Shown here: one piece after another, positions 23,701 to 34,900 of the stretch
Numbering within the stretch: the stretch's first letter is position 1
How the letters are laid out: each line of letters starts with the position of its first letter
DNA from: Laccaria trichodermophora
Taxonomy: Eukaryota > Basidiomycota > Agaricomycetes > Agaricales > Hydnangiaceae
Reading direction: 5' to 3'
Assembly (NCBI GenBank): GCA_018417955.1
Contig: JACTVC010000029.1
Coordinates: forward strand, 682,001 to 746,000
Length of the DNA stretch: 64,000 bases
Translations under genes and position numbers: made by a program
Notes under the pieces: generated by a model
What the model was told of the DNA's origin: nothing
What the model saw: only the letters and a program-made list of their open reading frames with translations
Databases searched by the model: none

Positions 23701-25404
23701 TGCTGACAACGCACGACGACACGCAACGTCGTCAACAACGACCCCGCCATTGCAAGAGCCACACGACGTGGCAACGCCACGTCACATGGATGGGAGGCGA
23801 CGACGACGACGACGCGGAACGTCAATGGACGTTCCGCCTCGACTGCAGCCCAGGTAAGTGGACTGGGTAACCCCTCCCAGTCCACCTTTTGACAACAACA
23901 AACCAGGTACCACGACGCGCGGATGGGAGGCAACGACGACGACGCGGGGACGTTCCGACACGACAACCGAGGAGCCCGCCCACCCACAAACAACGCACAC
24001 GGCCCCACGCGACCCCCACTGCCCACGAGCGCCCACGAAAAGAAACGAGCGCGCAGACACGACAACAACGGCACGACACCGAGGACGGTGCCACGTCACG
24101 CCACAACCACCAACGCCCACCAACGTCAACGCCCGCCCACGACACGACAATGACGAAATCCGCCCACCCACGAACGACGCCCACTGCCCCACACGACCCC
24201 ACCGCCCACGAACGCCCGCCCACGACAACGACTGCTCACGAGCGCCCACGACGCGACAACGAACGCCCATGCACGACAATGAAAACCCACGAGCGCGATG
24301 CCAACGCCAACGCGAAGTCGAACGAAACGGCAACCCACCCCCACAGATGCCAATACAGCCCACCACCCATGACCGACGACGACGCACGCGTGCCTACGCA
24401 CGGAGGATTTCGCTCGCGTCAACGGAAATGGGCAACGACGAGCCCAGGTGAGCTCCCCCTCCCTCCATCATTCCTCACCACCACCCTTCCATCATCCCCC
24501 CTCCCTCCCTCTGTTGCTCCCCTCCTCATTTCTCCCCCTCCCTCCATTGCTCCCCCTCCCATTGCTCCCCCCTCCATCCATTCCCACCTCACCCTTCACC
24601 ACTCCCTCCCTTCACCACTCCCTCTCTCCTCCATCACTCCTTCCCCCTCCCTCCCCCCTCACTCTCTACTACATTATCCCCCCTCCATCACTTCCCCCTG
24701 TCTTCCCCCCTCCCTTAAATATTGAGAATAGTAAAAATAAATTGTGTAGTCTATTTAATACATTTCAATTTTTCCTGCTCAACTTAGAATCATTTCATAA
24801 AGTCATTCCATGTGGATTCCATATGGATTCCACCCTTAAAATGGTATAGAACATATAGAATAGAGTATGGATTCCATCTGAAAAAGTATGGATTCCATGT
24901 GGAAAAAGTATGGAATCCATGTGAAAAAGTATGGAATCCATCTGGGGGAAGTATGGAATCCATCAGCCATTCCATGGAATTCATCCCCCAAAGTCATGGA
25001 ATCCATTCCCCCTTCCATGGAATCCATCCCCCCTTCCATGGAATCCATCTGGAATTTCTGCAGTCCACCCTCCATTCCATGGATTCCACATGGAATAACC
25101 CGGGGAGGGTAAAGTATTGTCCAAAGCGGCCATCTGCCTTTGCTTGGATACGTCGAATGCCAATTGGAGCTGTCGGGATGTAACCCGCGTTCGGAGTAGT
25201 GATAACCCACCAGGAGGCAGGGTCGAGCTTGTCCGGATGTTCGATAAAAGTGTTGATCCCCGCCTCACTCCCAACCTCCCTCGTCCGAACCTTGTGATCG
25301 ATAACATCCCAACAGTAGGCATCCGTCGCGAGGAAATCCCGGTCCAAATCATGCGTGTATTCTTTGTAATAAGGTTTCGAATCTTGAATTGGAGTATCGG
25401 CCAT
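20780..25404 (-). CDS. Gene A: large gene of unrecognised family, interrupted by element E3
   Basis: The segments 25404-25120, 23077-22276, 22224-22165, 22103-22020 and 21966-20780 total 2418 bases, 805 residues without a stop once E3 and one target copy are removed. The introns (51, 61 and 53 bases) have GT-AG ends. I recognise no domain. Visible features are a globular N-terminal half with many aromatic residues (DPASWWVITTPNAGYIPT, YVQGFEYICCIPQRDQSRHM), a short SVGQQP repeat and Ser/Pro linker, a basic stretch KGKQKK...RKKHVKK, and a helical C-terminal region. The ATG at 25404 follows an AG, so further 5' exons are possible (see 26469-27046). It is divergent from gene B and shares with it a hairpin motif in non-coding DNA. 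Apart from E3 it shows no decay. Confidence 0.7.
23087..25119. mobile_element. Non-autonomous TIR element E3 inserted in gene A
   Basis: The left terminus is AGGTCTTTACCTTCCC and the right, reverse complemented, is CAATACTTTACCCTCCC. Both continue GGGTTATTCCAT. The 9-base target duplication TCCAAAGCG occupies 23078-23086 and 25120-25128. End zones are ATTCCATATGGAAT palindromes (23105-23350 and 24800-25100). The interior is C-rich (CCCACGA, CTCCCTCC) and is the reverse complement in style and order of the E2 interior, so E3 is an inverted copy of the same subfamily. Confidence 0.88.
23424..23492 (-). other. tRNA-like RNA polymerase III unit inside E3
   Basis: Read on the minus strand, the segment starts GCCTTTGTGGCTCAGTTGG, with an A-box-like TGGCTCAGTTGG and a D-arm GCTC/GAGC. 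About 35 bases later comes the B-box-like GAGTTCAATTCC. A TTTTT run follows about 20 bases downstream. The anticodon stem and the 3' acceptor strand do not pair properly, so it is not a working tRNA. It resembles the head of a tRNA-derived SINE. Confidence 0.5.
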
Positions 25405-25453
25405 GGCTAGTAATACAGTCAGAATTGAATCATAGTCAGAATTGTTGAAAGAA

Positions 25454-25549
25454 CCTCGTGCGACAAAGAGTCAAACACGAGGAGAGGACATATATCGACA
25501 AGGAGTCAAGATATATATCCTCCAACGGAACGACAAGGAGTCCAATTCC
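25454..25549 (-). repeat. Hairpin cluster 1 (three copies)
   Basis: Three loops CGACAARGAGTCNAR (25461-25475, 25496-25510, 25531-25545) are each enclosed by their own stem: CCTCGTG/CACGAGG, GGACATATAT/ATATATATCC (one mismatch) and GGAA/TTCC. On the gene A sense strand the loop reads YTTGACTCYTTGTCG. They lie just upstream of the exon that starts at 25404. Confidence 0.8.
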
Positions 25550-25862
25550 ACAATCGAACAGGGCCGAATCCAGTGGACGACCACTCACCAATCAGAAACC
25601 AGTCGATAGAGCACTAGAGTAGGTAGCCAGAAGCGAGAGAGAGGCGGTAGAAGCCCCAGAGACGTGCGGCTCAGAAGATTCAAGCAATGAGAAATGAGGC
25701 TGCAGTTTGAGGGAACGGCTGATCAGTAAGAGAATACATGCCAACAAGAAATACTCACCAATCAACGAAGTATTGTTCGGCAAAGGGCAAACAATGAAGG
25801 ATGCTCGCGAACGCCTACGAACGACGGATCAGTATGTAGGTCTGGGGCCAAGCGAAACGAAA

Positions 25863-25925
25863 CTGAGCAACAAGGAGTCTAACCCAGGAAGGAGGGAAGG
25901 TGGATCGACAAGGAGTCGAGTTCCG
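25863..25925 (-). repeat. Hairpin cluster 2 (two copies)
   Basis: The loops CAACAAGGAGTCTAA (25868-25882, stem CTGAG/CCCAG with one mismatch) and CGACAAGGAGTCGAG (25906-25920, weak GGAT/TTCC-like stem) belong to the same family and orientation as cluster 1. Confidence 0.6.
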
Positions 25926-26468
25926 GAAAGAGAGGGAAAGATAATGGGGCGAAACGCAATACTCACTGTTTGAGTCCCGCTGGGCGCCAGTTATCGTGGA
26001 GTTCGAGGAACAATGAGGAGACTTGAGAAGGAACGGGTAAGTAGGACCGCCGTTGATCATTGATCAACACCCAAAAATCCAATTACGTGGATCAGCGGTA
26101 TCACGTGAACATCAGACGCGTCAATATTTGGACTTGATAGTAATATGCACCATGAGGACAAACTGACCACAACGCATTCTTGCGCTTCGTTGTAATGTAG
26201 GAAAGTGCGCATTGTTATGTTTACCTACCACCTGAGCGATCCTGTTGTCTCCGAAACACGGTCACCCCCAAATTCGCCAGTGTCCTCCATTTAACTTCGC
26301 GTGCCACCCTCTAAATAACCGTCCTCCGATGTTCACTCCGATGTTCGAGCCCTCATTGCTACTATTTTGAATTGGAGTCGTTTTTCACTATCTGCCGCGA
26401 GTTTCTGAGTAGAAGGCAGAGGCAGGGATGTTAGCTGTGAAGAAGCCAACATATTTGAGCAACAGCAC

Positions 26469-27046
26469 CTGATATGAGCCGCCAGCTCTTCACGACGCTC
26501 TTCAGGACACCGCGTAGGTGTTAGCCCACACGATCCATTTTTCCCTACAAGATAATCCCTCTCCGCACTTCCTTTGGCGTCTATGGTCTCGCAGCGCCTA
26601 AGAAGATAATGGGTAAGAATTAGTCCAAATTAAACCTACGAATCGGCACCTCCAGCTGAGAGGTTGGCTGGCTGGAAGTCGTCGTCCTCTTCATCACTGT
26701 CGTCGTTTGTCCTGCTTGATCTCCGTTTGTGTGCCCTAACACTGGCCCGAGATGTGGGTGCGACGATCGGGTTGAAGCGATGCGACCTGGGAACGGGCGC
26801 GGGATAGGGAATGGTGGGTGGTGGTGAGTGCGATCCGCTCCCACGGCTATGTCTGCCAGAGGCCATGCCATCGGAGGACAGCTCACCAGTGCTCAAGGGG
26901 TGAGCGAGCGACGGAGGGGAAATGGCAGCACCATCAACTAAATAGCAATTTCAGGAAGCCTAGTACGCGGATAGTTAGCCAGGGAACTATACCGTTTTTA
27001 AAAACTCACCTATCGCGAAGTCCACCGTCATCCAAAGGTCACCCAT
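26469..27046 (-). other. Candidate 5' exons of gene A, or a small separate gene
   Basis: Three segments on the minus strand join in phase: 27046-27010 (MGDLWMTVDFAI), 26937-26640 (Ser/Pro/Arg-rich, ending in the acidic SDEEDDDFQPANLSAGGAD) and 26597-26469 (RCETIDAKGSAERDYL, then RCPEERREELAAHIR). Splice ends are GT-AG. I could not find an in-phase join from 26469 to the exon at 25404, so the link is not proven. Confidence 0.4.
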
Positions 27047-27228
27047 CGGACTACAGGAATTGAAGCGACCTAGCGAGGTTCAAAAGAGGCGATTACGTCG
27101 TCAAATCCGAGGCCAACGTGAGCCAGAGCCTTGGTTCGCGGGATGTAACCTTGGCGCAAGGAGCGGACCACCCTACCAAAATTAACATGTCAGCGCCAGT
27201 ACCCTACGCGAATAAGCTAACCAACGAT

Positions 27229-27327
27229 GCGAGCGACAAAGAGTCCAACTTGATCGAACTCAGACCGACAAGGAGTCAAGGTCTGTCAAGGTCTGCCTAC
27301 ACGGGACGACAAAGAGTCCAATCCCGG
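27229..27327 (-). repeat. Hairpin cluster 3 (three copies)
   Basis: The loops are at 27234-27248, 27266-27280 and 27307-27321. Their stems are CGAG/CTTG (one G-T pair), CAGAC/GTCTG and CGGGA/TCCCG. The orientation matches gene A. Confidence 0.75.
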
Positions 27328-27670
27328 CCCTTCATGGCCACAGAGATGTATTGGGCATTACTCACCGTATAGTTCGTCTGCGAGGCAGTGGACGACGAGA
27401 GTAACTTGAAAGAGCACAGGTAAGGTTTCTTACATGTACAGTATTATCTTATCAAACTCTGATCTTGATCTCCGAACTTTTGATCACCGTTGACAGCCAC
27501 TCTCCCGCCCTCTTTCTCCGACGCATCCCGCTTCCCTTGTTCCCTGTTTGTCCGACGCTTCTCTTGTATCCTTCAAGGTCCTTTATTCACCGCGTCCTTT
27601 CTTCTGGGTGGATGGTTTTTTCTTGAAATGTGAGTACTCCCATTCGCTCACTTTGTCTCCCTTCTAGCGC

Positions 27671-27761
27671 ACAAGGATTTGACTCATTGTCGTCCTTGTT
27701 GCGAAGGCCTTGACTCATTGTCGGCCTTTCACTCTGGCGGTTTGACTCTTTGTCGCCGCTT
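27671..27761 (+). repeat. Hairpin cluster 4 (three copies)
   Basis: The loops YTTGACTCWTTGTCG are at 27678-27692, 27709-27723 and 27741-27755. Their stems are ACAAGGA/TCCTTGT, AAGGC/GCCTT and GCGG/CCGC. The orientation is now that of gene B. Confidence 0.8.
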
Positions 27762-28092
27762 TTCTCTCAAAGCGCCGGATTGAAGATGATGCTCATTGTT
27801 TTCAATTAGATCGGTGTTTCTGTGCTAGGCCATTCTAACTTGTCGGGCCAATTTTTGCCCGCCGTTCACGCTCCTTACATCGCCGCCTCTTTCAAATGTG
27901 ATTGATCGCTGTTGAAAGCCACTCTCCCACCTTCTTTCTCCGACACATCCCCCTTCCCTTGTTCCCTGTTTGTCCGACGTTTCTCTTGTTTCCTTCAAGG
28001 TCCTTTCTTCACCACGTCCTTTCTTCTGGGCGGATGGTTTCACTTTCTTGAAATGTGAGTACTTCGATTGACTTGCTTTGTCCCCTTCTGGC

Positions 28093-28185
28093 GCACATGG
28101 ATTTGACTCTTTGTCGTCCTCGTGGCCAAGGCTTTGACTCCTTGTCGGCTTTTCATTCTGGCGGTTTGACTCGTTGTCGCTGCTA
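28093..28185 (+). repeat. Hairpin cluster 5 (three copies, duplicate of cluster 4)
   Basis: The loops TTTGACTCNTTGTCG are at 28102-28116, 28133-28147 and 28165-28179. The stems match those of cluster 4 copy by copy: CACATGGA/TCCTCGTG with an internal mismatch, AAGGC/GCTTT and GCGG/CTGC. The changed bases in the last two turn G-C pairs into G-T pairs. Confidence 0.75.
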
Positions 28186-28943
28186 TTTTCTCAAAGGGCC
28201 AGCTTGAAGTCAATGCTAATTGTTTTCACACAGATCGGAGGCAGTTCTCGCGCTATATCTTTCAGACCAGTGCTGCCTGCCGTTCGAGCTGGTTATCATG
28301 GGACCTCTATCGCTTGCGCACACTCCGATCCACCTTCTTGATCACAACACGTATGAAACCTGCCGACTTTACCTAGTGCTATAGAAGCTCGCCCGGCAAT
28401 GCTATTGTCAACCCTGCACCCACTCGTGGCTGGCCGTCTAATTCAACCCAACAATAGCCTGGACGCTATGCAGCGATGTTGTTCCTTGGCCTTGTTTAGG
28501 CACCTCCGTCCCTCTCTCTTTTGGCAGGGTAAGTTGGCCTCGACGACCTACGTAGATGCGCTCATCGCGGATATATCTATTTCAGAATTTGAATGCCAAT
28601 GCCTAATTTAAGGCACCAGCTAAGTTCTTCATTATGGCTAGTCAGTTATACAGATCCGTCGTGTAAGCTATTGTCTATGTCCAATCCGCCCGATTATTGC
28701 TATGAGCTGACCCCGAGATTAGGGACTTGCGCCTCGTCATTACAATGAATTCCAACTGTAGTGCAACATTACATGCATAACATGCAACAACAAATCCCTT
28801 CGGGTTAGCTTGGTTTTGTCCTGACATAAGTAAAAAGATGATTATATATTAGAAACCCCGTGGACGCCTCTCTGACCTTTCCCATTCACAAAAAAGCCCT
28901 CGAATTTCGAACAAAAAAGCCAATACCAAAACTAACAACTATA

Positions 28944-31900
28944 ATGTCAGAACCTCGTCAACTTCGCTCTCGTAAGCCTGTTGTCGTTCCACCCCTTGTG
29001 GTGGGTAGAGGCAATGCTTCCCCCAAGGTTAGAGACTCCTCTGCCACCGTTTGCCACGTCGTTAAAATATTTTTGCAGAAGGGAGCGGTGAAGGCGGCAC
29101 AAAGTACACACGACGATAGGTATGGTCTTACCCTTGGTAGCGATAACTTCCACCTCAACGTATTTCAGTGTAACAGATGCTGAGACTGGCAGCGACGTTG
29201 TCGGGAAGACCGCGCCCACTCAGGCCACAGGCCCTCGTACTCGAGTCAGGAAGGTCGCTGCTGCTGTAGTCAACACCACCGTTGACGAGGCTCCTACACC
29301 GGCTGCTGCTCAACGTGGTCGGGCCAAAAAGTAGGTTTGCGGCTTAAGGGAAAACAACGAACTAATGTTTTATTGCAGAAATAAAGCCAAGCCTGTAGAG
29401 AAGAATCTACAGAGTCAGTCAGAACCCGAAAAGTCGGAGGCTGTAGTCAACACCGCCGTTGACGACGCTCCTACTCCGGCGGCTTCCAGGCCCAGTCGGG
29501 CCAAAAAGTATGTGTTTGCCTCTCAAGGGAAATCAACGAAGTAATGTTTGGGTGCAGAAACAAATCCAAGGCAGAAACAAAAATTCTACCAAGTGATTCT
29601 GAACCCGAAAAGTCTACCCCAATGGCGGACAACATCAGGTGAGGTCTTGTTAGCGATTCATCCGGGGTGGTGCGAGTCTGATCGTGAACTTTAGGTTCAT
29701 GGACAACCAAGATGGGAACGACGCCATTGTCGACACTGAACCCTGTGAGACTCTGGGACGTTCAATGGAGGTGGTGCCCATCTCCGCCTTCAAACTGAGG
29801 GCTAATCAGCTGCTGGATTCCGATCCACTGAAGCTGAACGTTGGTGACGGGTCAAACCCCATCGTCGACAATGTCTTCACCGATGCGGTCCCTGGAGGGA
29901 GTGGTGCGGCGTCTGGGACTGGCTCCCACTCGGCTCACGTCAAGCTCAGTCTGACAAAGTCTTTCCGCATGTACGGCCTCAAGCAAGTGTGCGTACGTCT
30001 GCCTTTTTCAGGGCTCTCCGTTTGACTCCTTGTCGCGGCGAGTCCTCACCTGAGTGAAATTTGACTCCATGTCATTTCACTCGGGTTTCACCAGCGTTAA
30101 CTCCTTGTTCGCTGCTTCCCCTTGTTCAAAATTTCTCTAACAACTTTACAGGGTGCATAATATTGCTGATCCAGACGCAACTCCCACCCAGGAACTTATA
30201 TCCCACACCAATCGGTTGGTTGCCTAGACATCTACATTGATTGGGTGTACGACTGACTGTAACTCTGCAGAGTCATGGACAATTTGACCGTAGCTGCTGA
30301 TGACTTGTACTTTAACAAAGATCCGAAGAACCGCCCATCATACTTGGAGAACTCCCCGCCTGCACGTCGCGCAGACAATACGGGGGGCAGGTAAGTGCTG
30401 AAAAGGAGCTCTGACGAAGACCGTATTGATCTTATGCCTCAGGGGAATGTCTGGTTTGATTGGGTTCGGCCTTCCGTTGTCTGTCCAGGCCAGGTTGACG
30501 TGAGTCGCTTATCATGATTGTTCCTATCTGGCTTACCAGACTTGTAGTGCTGCTTCTGCCAGAGTTTCTCCGCCAGTGGAGGCCACATTTTCCATCAGAT
30601 CAACTCTCATTCCAACGTACGTATCTTGGATTATTTAGAGTAAGAGTGGTTTTTGACTACGCTACAGAAATGAATCATCTGGTGTCTTTCCCTCTTCACC
30701 CATTCCCGGCCCCACTCAGGCTGAGCCTCGTTCGCGTGGCCTCTACACGTTACGCAATAGGCCCAACATACCTTCCTTACTTCTTATTGATCCTACATTG
30801 GCCTATCGTGAACCCAAGACTAGTGATGTGCCGGCCTGGCCTGAAAGCCGCAAGCCAGCCCAAGCCGAGCCTTCTGAGGCCAAGCTCTGTGAAGCCGTCG
30901 CAGGGCTTGGTGTGGCCTGCGGCTCAGGCTTCACTTCTTCAAAGCCCTGAGCCGTGGCTCAGGCCACGGCTTTGTGCAGCTGATAATTAGGTGTGTAAAC
31001 AACCTCTAAGGTGAAAAAAAAAGACTGAGCTCACATCATTGCTTGACCTTGAGAATCAACATGAGAATTGACAGGTAACACCGCCAACAAAAGTCAATTG
31101 ATGATTGATTTACCTGCTTGAATTGCACCACGTGAGCACTTTGCACTATCCCGCGAATCCAATCTCACCAGTTCTTGCATATTGACTCATTTCAAGCTAA
31201 GTTGCAAAATTCAATGATATAAAATGTTTATTAACCCATGTACCAGCTTTTCTTCTTACTCCTTGCTTACAGGCCGCGGCCTAAGCCCAAGCCACAGACG
31301 GCTTTGGCTGGCTTGGGCCCAGGGCTCGGGCTCGAGAAATCTCAAGCCCGAGCTCTCAAAAGCCAGGCCAAAGCCACGGCTTCCAGGCCAAGCCGGGCCG
31401 TCACATCACTACCCAAGACCCCTGACCCAGCATCCAGTGATGAAGATTTCGATTCGACGATGCCATCAGATGATGGGCTGCCCCTCCCTTCCCCGTCATC
31501 TCTTCCGCATCCAGTAACCGTTTACTTCTGCCGTATTGGCAGAGTCATGGAAGGGATGGGTTACATTGGACATCGTTCGAGAATTTGGATAGCCACAGAT
31601 GCTCGCCCTGCCCACCCGTATACCCGGTTTACTTCCTGGCACAATCGGGCGAGTGAACGATGGGAGTCTCTCCCGGAAGGCTACACCACTGATCCCCCTC
31701 CTGCGACGAACCATCTTGGAGAGGTGGAGGTATGGTGGGAGGAAGCGGAGATAATCGCCAGGCATCGGGCTAAACGCTTGGCGGCAAAACGCTTGGCAGC
31801 AAAGTATGCAGAGTCTAAGGACCAACCACAGTCAGGGTGCGATGCAGCATCAGTAGACGAAGCAGAGTTGGGTGATGAAGCAGGGTCAGGCAACGAAGCA

Positions 31901-34900
31901 GAGTTTGGCAAGTTGGGCGACGAAGCAGAGACAGCCGACGAAGCACCCGAAACAGAGGCAGGGCTCGAAGTAGAAGACCAGGTTACAGAGTCGAGCCAGC
32001 GGAGAGGCCTGCCTCCCTGCATCATCCATGGCAATCAACACCCTCAGGCGCAGTGCATACCAGACGAAGAACCAGACTCAGAGGCCGACTTGCAGACGGA
32101 CCACCATCGTTCGGGGTACAGGACAGCATCTACATTGACGCCCAGTGACTATAGTCAGACCACGAAGGCAAAATTAGAGCTACGTGAACATGCACAAAAG
32201 AATCAGGGACTTGGACACGACGAGATGAACACTGAGGAGGAGGAGGCTGATGACGAAAGGATAATGAAGGAAGCCGATAAGCAGGATGACCGTCGTCGAA
32301 TCAAGAGCAAAAAGGCTTCGAAAAAGGTTTCACCACCGGGTGACGGATCCAGGGAGTAGAGGATTCATCAGGTTCGACGTCGTTTGGTGAAGGGCACACG
32401 TCCTGCACAAAGACCTTCAGCAGGCAATGACAAGTCAGGCGATCCCGGCACGGAGTTTACGCGAATTTTACGTCGTTTGGTGGAAAGTAAGCCACCTCCA
32501 CAGAGGCCTTTGGGAGACAGTGACGGATCAGACGAGGATGGAGGAAGCCAAAGTCCCCATGCACGACCTGTTGCTAGTACCAAAGCACTGGGGAAAAAAC
32601 GTGCAGATCCCGCTGGGAAAGAAAAGTGCGGCCGTTACTCAGCTCGCGAATTAGATCAAGTCAAGGAGCTGTCAGACACCATCGTGGCGTACTGCAAGGA
32701 CATGGGCCGTACACCTGAGTCCGTCCTACGCAAAGGGGGCTTCAATGTTTCCCTTGCTCGTCAGCCATCTTGGTGGGACGTATGGCAGATGTACTTGCGT
32801 ATTCAGACATACAATCCACAATCAAGTAGGTCTATTATGTTTGGTCTAGGGTAATCAGGCCTCATTGATTGGTTTCAGGTGCCAGTCTAGGCTCGTGGTC
32901 AGCCCAGGCTGCGGTGATGTACAAGCAGCTCAACGAGTCGTTGTCAGGGGATGAGCTGGAGGAGTTCCAGCAGAATATGCTCATCGAGTTGGCACAGAGC
33001 AAGTCGGAGACGGGGGGGCAGCAATTCAAGATGACGAAAACGGCGCTGAAGCAAGTGCAAGATCTTGTGAGTTTCCTGCCTTCAAGCTTCATGGGGGGCA
33101 ACTTATCAAATATTGTTGTTTGTAGGCTATAGCGTTGGGAAGGGCAGACGTGGACTTGATTGGGGTCATCATCCCTCGTGATCCTGTGGCAAACCAGGCC
33201 GCTACCGTTGTCACTGGCAATGACAAGCTGCAACGCGTCATCGAGCATTGTCAAGCGGACGTTAAGAAGATGCTTCACGTTTTGACGACTCTTCTTCGGT
33301 AAGTTATACAACTATCATCAAATCAAATTTGGTGTTGACCTTCGACTATAAAGGGGAATGGATTCTAATCTCATTGTACCCGAATCTGTGGACTTCTCGC
33401 AACTCCTGGGGGTTGATATCTCGAACTTGGATGCAGAAGCCAAAAGCTCAAGTGCAGGGCCGGAGCCTCAGATTGTGAATCCCGCGACGCACAGGAAGGC
33501 ATCGAAAACTCTGACAAAAAAAGGGAAGTCCTCCAAAGCTGTGGCAAGCTCTGCCGACCCCAATTTTAACCTCCCCATTATGGCCGTTCCTGCCGCTTAT
33601 TGGCTTTGCCGTCCCATGGAAACAGCGAGAGATCGCTCGCGAAGATGTGTACCTAATCTACTGAGGTTTGACATTGGTACGTGGCATTGTTGTTGTTGAT
33701 GTGCATTATGTGCTGATGGGTTTGCAGCGGATTGCGCAGGTCCTGAGATAGTGTCGGCATCAGCGTTGTGGGCCAACTTTTTCACCCACTGCCGCGATGC
33801 TAAGATGGTTCTCCAACGTTGGCCTTGCAATGAACCCATCCCTGGGGCAAAGAGATGGTCAATTACCGACATCACTTCAAATGGTATCAATTTGATTTTT
33901 ACGTACATGATGAGCAAGGACGAGACGAACAAGCTGGCCCCTCAAATTGTCTCGTGGTCAGATGGTAAGTTTGACTTGTGTTGTTCACGAGGCATATTCT
34001 AAATGATTGGGCTTTAGATTACACGGACTTGGTGGAGGGGAGTGAGGAGTGGTTGAACATACCGATTGTTACAGGCGAATCCGAATCAGGGGAGCTCGTG
34101 GTCCTCGCCCGTGTCAAAAATTGTGCGCCTGAGGTGGAGAATGCTGCTCGTCAAAACGATGGAGGCGCTGACTGCCCTCCACTACTCCGTGCCAGAGTGC
34201 GTAGCCAGATTATGGAAGATAATACCTTGAAGGTCATCAAGAAGAAGAAGACAGCAACAACCTCAACACAAGTTGGCCGGCAGAAGCACAAGTTACGGGA
34301 GGAGCCTAAGCCTTCAGGAGCTGGTGTCAAGGCGGAAAAACTAATGTCTTCGGATGGGGATACTCAGGATGATGCTCGTGCTCCTGCAATCTCCCCCATT
34401 CATTCCCCTCCAGCCAAACGTGTCCGTCGCCAGGAGTTGGTAGGCCAAGGGGTTGTTTTGGGTTCACGCCCAGTGCGCGAGATCCAAGGCGGACCCAGAG
34501 ACAGCGGTTGGGAGAGTCAAGATGGGCTGCATCCCCGGACCATGTCCCAGGGCCCAGACAATGAGCGCGGGCTGGACAAAGGGCATGATTCACGGGGGAT
34601 GTCCCAGCAGCGGAATACTCATAACGAAGCTGTTGCAGACCGTGCTGGTGGCTCCCGTCTGAGGGCATGGAACGAAGCTGAAGGCCGCAATCACAATAAC
34701 TTCGACACCGATGTGAATATGTATGACAAAGAAGGGTGCGACAATGCTTTCATGGAGGATTATCAGGCGACTAGGTTCGAACCCTCTTTTTCCATGCAGG
34801 ATAACTATCACCGACCGCCGCCCCAGTTCTCAAATCTCCAACATTATGGCCACCATCAACGACAGTATGCACCATCTGACTTTGGTGGAAGAGGCTGTGG

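Larger units (their letters stand above)
27482..28200 (+). repeat. Tandem duplication upstream of gene B
   Basis: About 300 bases starting at 27482 recur from about 27900 with roughly 85-90 percent identity by eye. Shared blocks include TTCCCTTGTTCCCTGTTTG, CTTCAAGGTCCTTT, TTCTTGAAATGTGAGTACT and the three hairpins in the same order. The two units probably form part of the 5' leader or promoter of gene B. Confidence 0.75.

Noticed and set aside
18896..24849. Long frames in the G-rich and C-rich interiors of E2 and E3
   Set aside because: They are low-complexity (Pro/Ser/Arg/His or Trp/Val/Gly) and overlap on both strands, with no domains. They are explained by base composition.
25980..26060. 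A further hairpin of the conserved-loop family
   Set aside because: GAACAATGAGGAGAC resembles the loop weakly but has no flanking stem. GTTGATCATTGATCAAC nearby is an ordinary palindrome.
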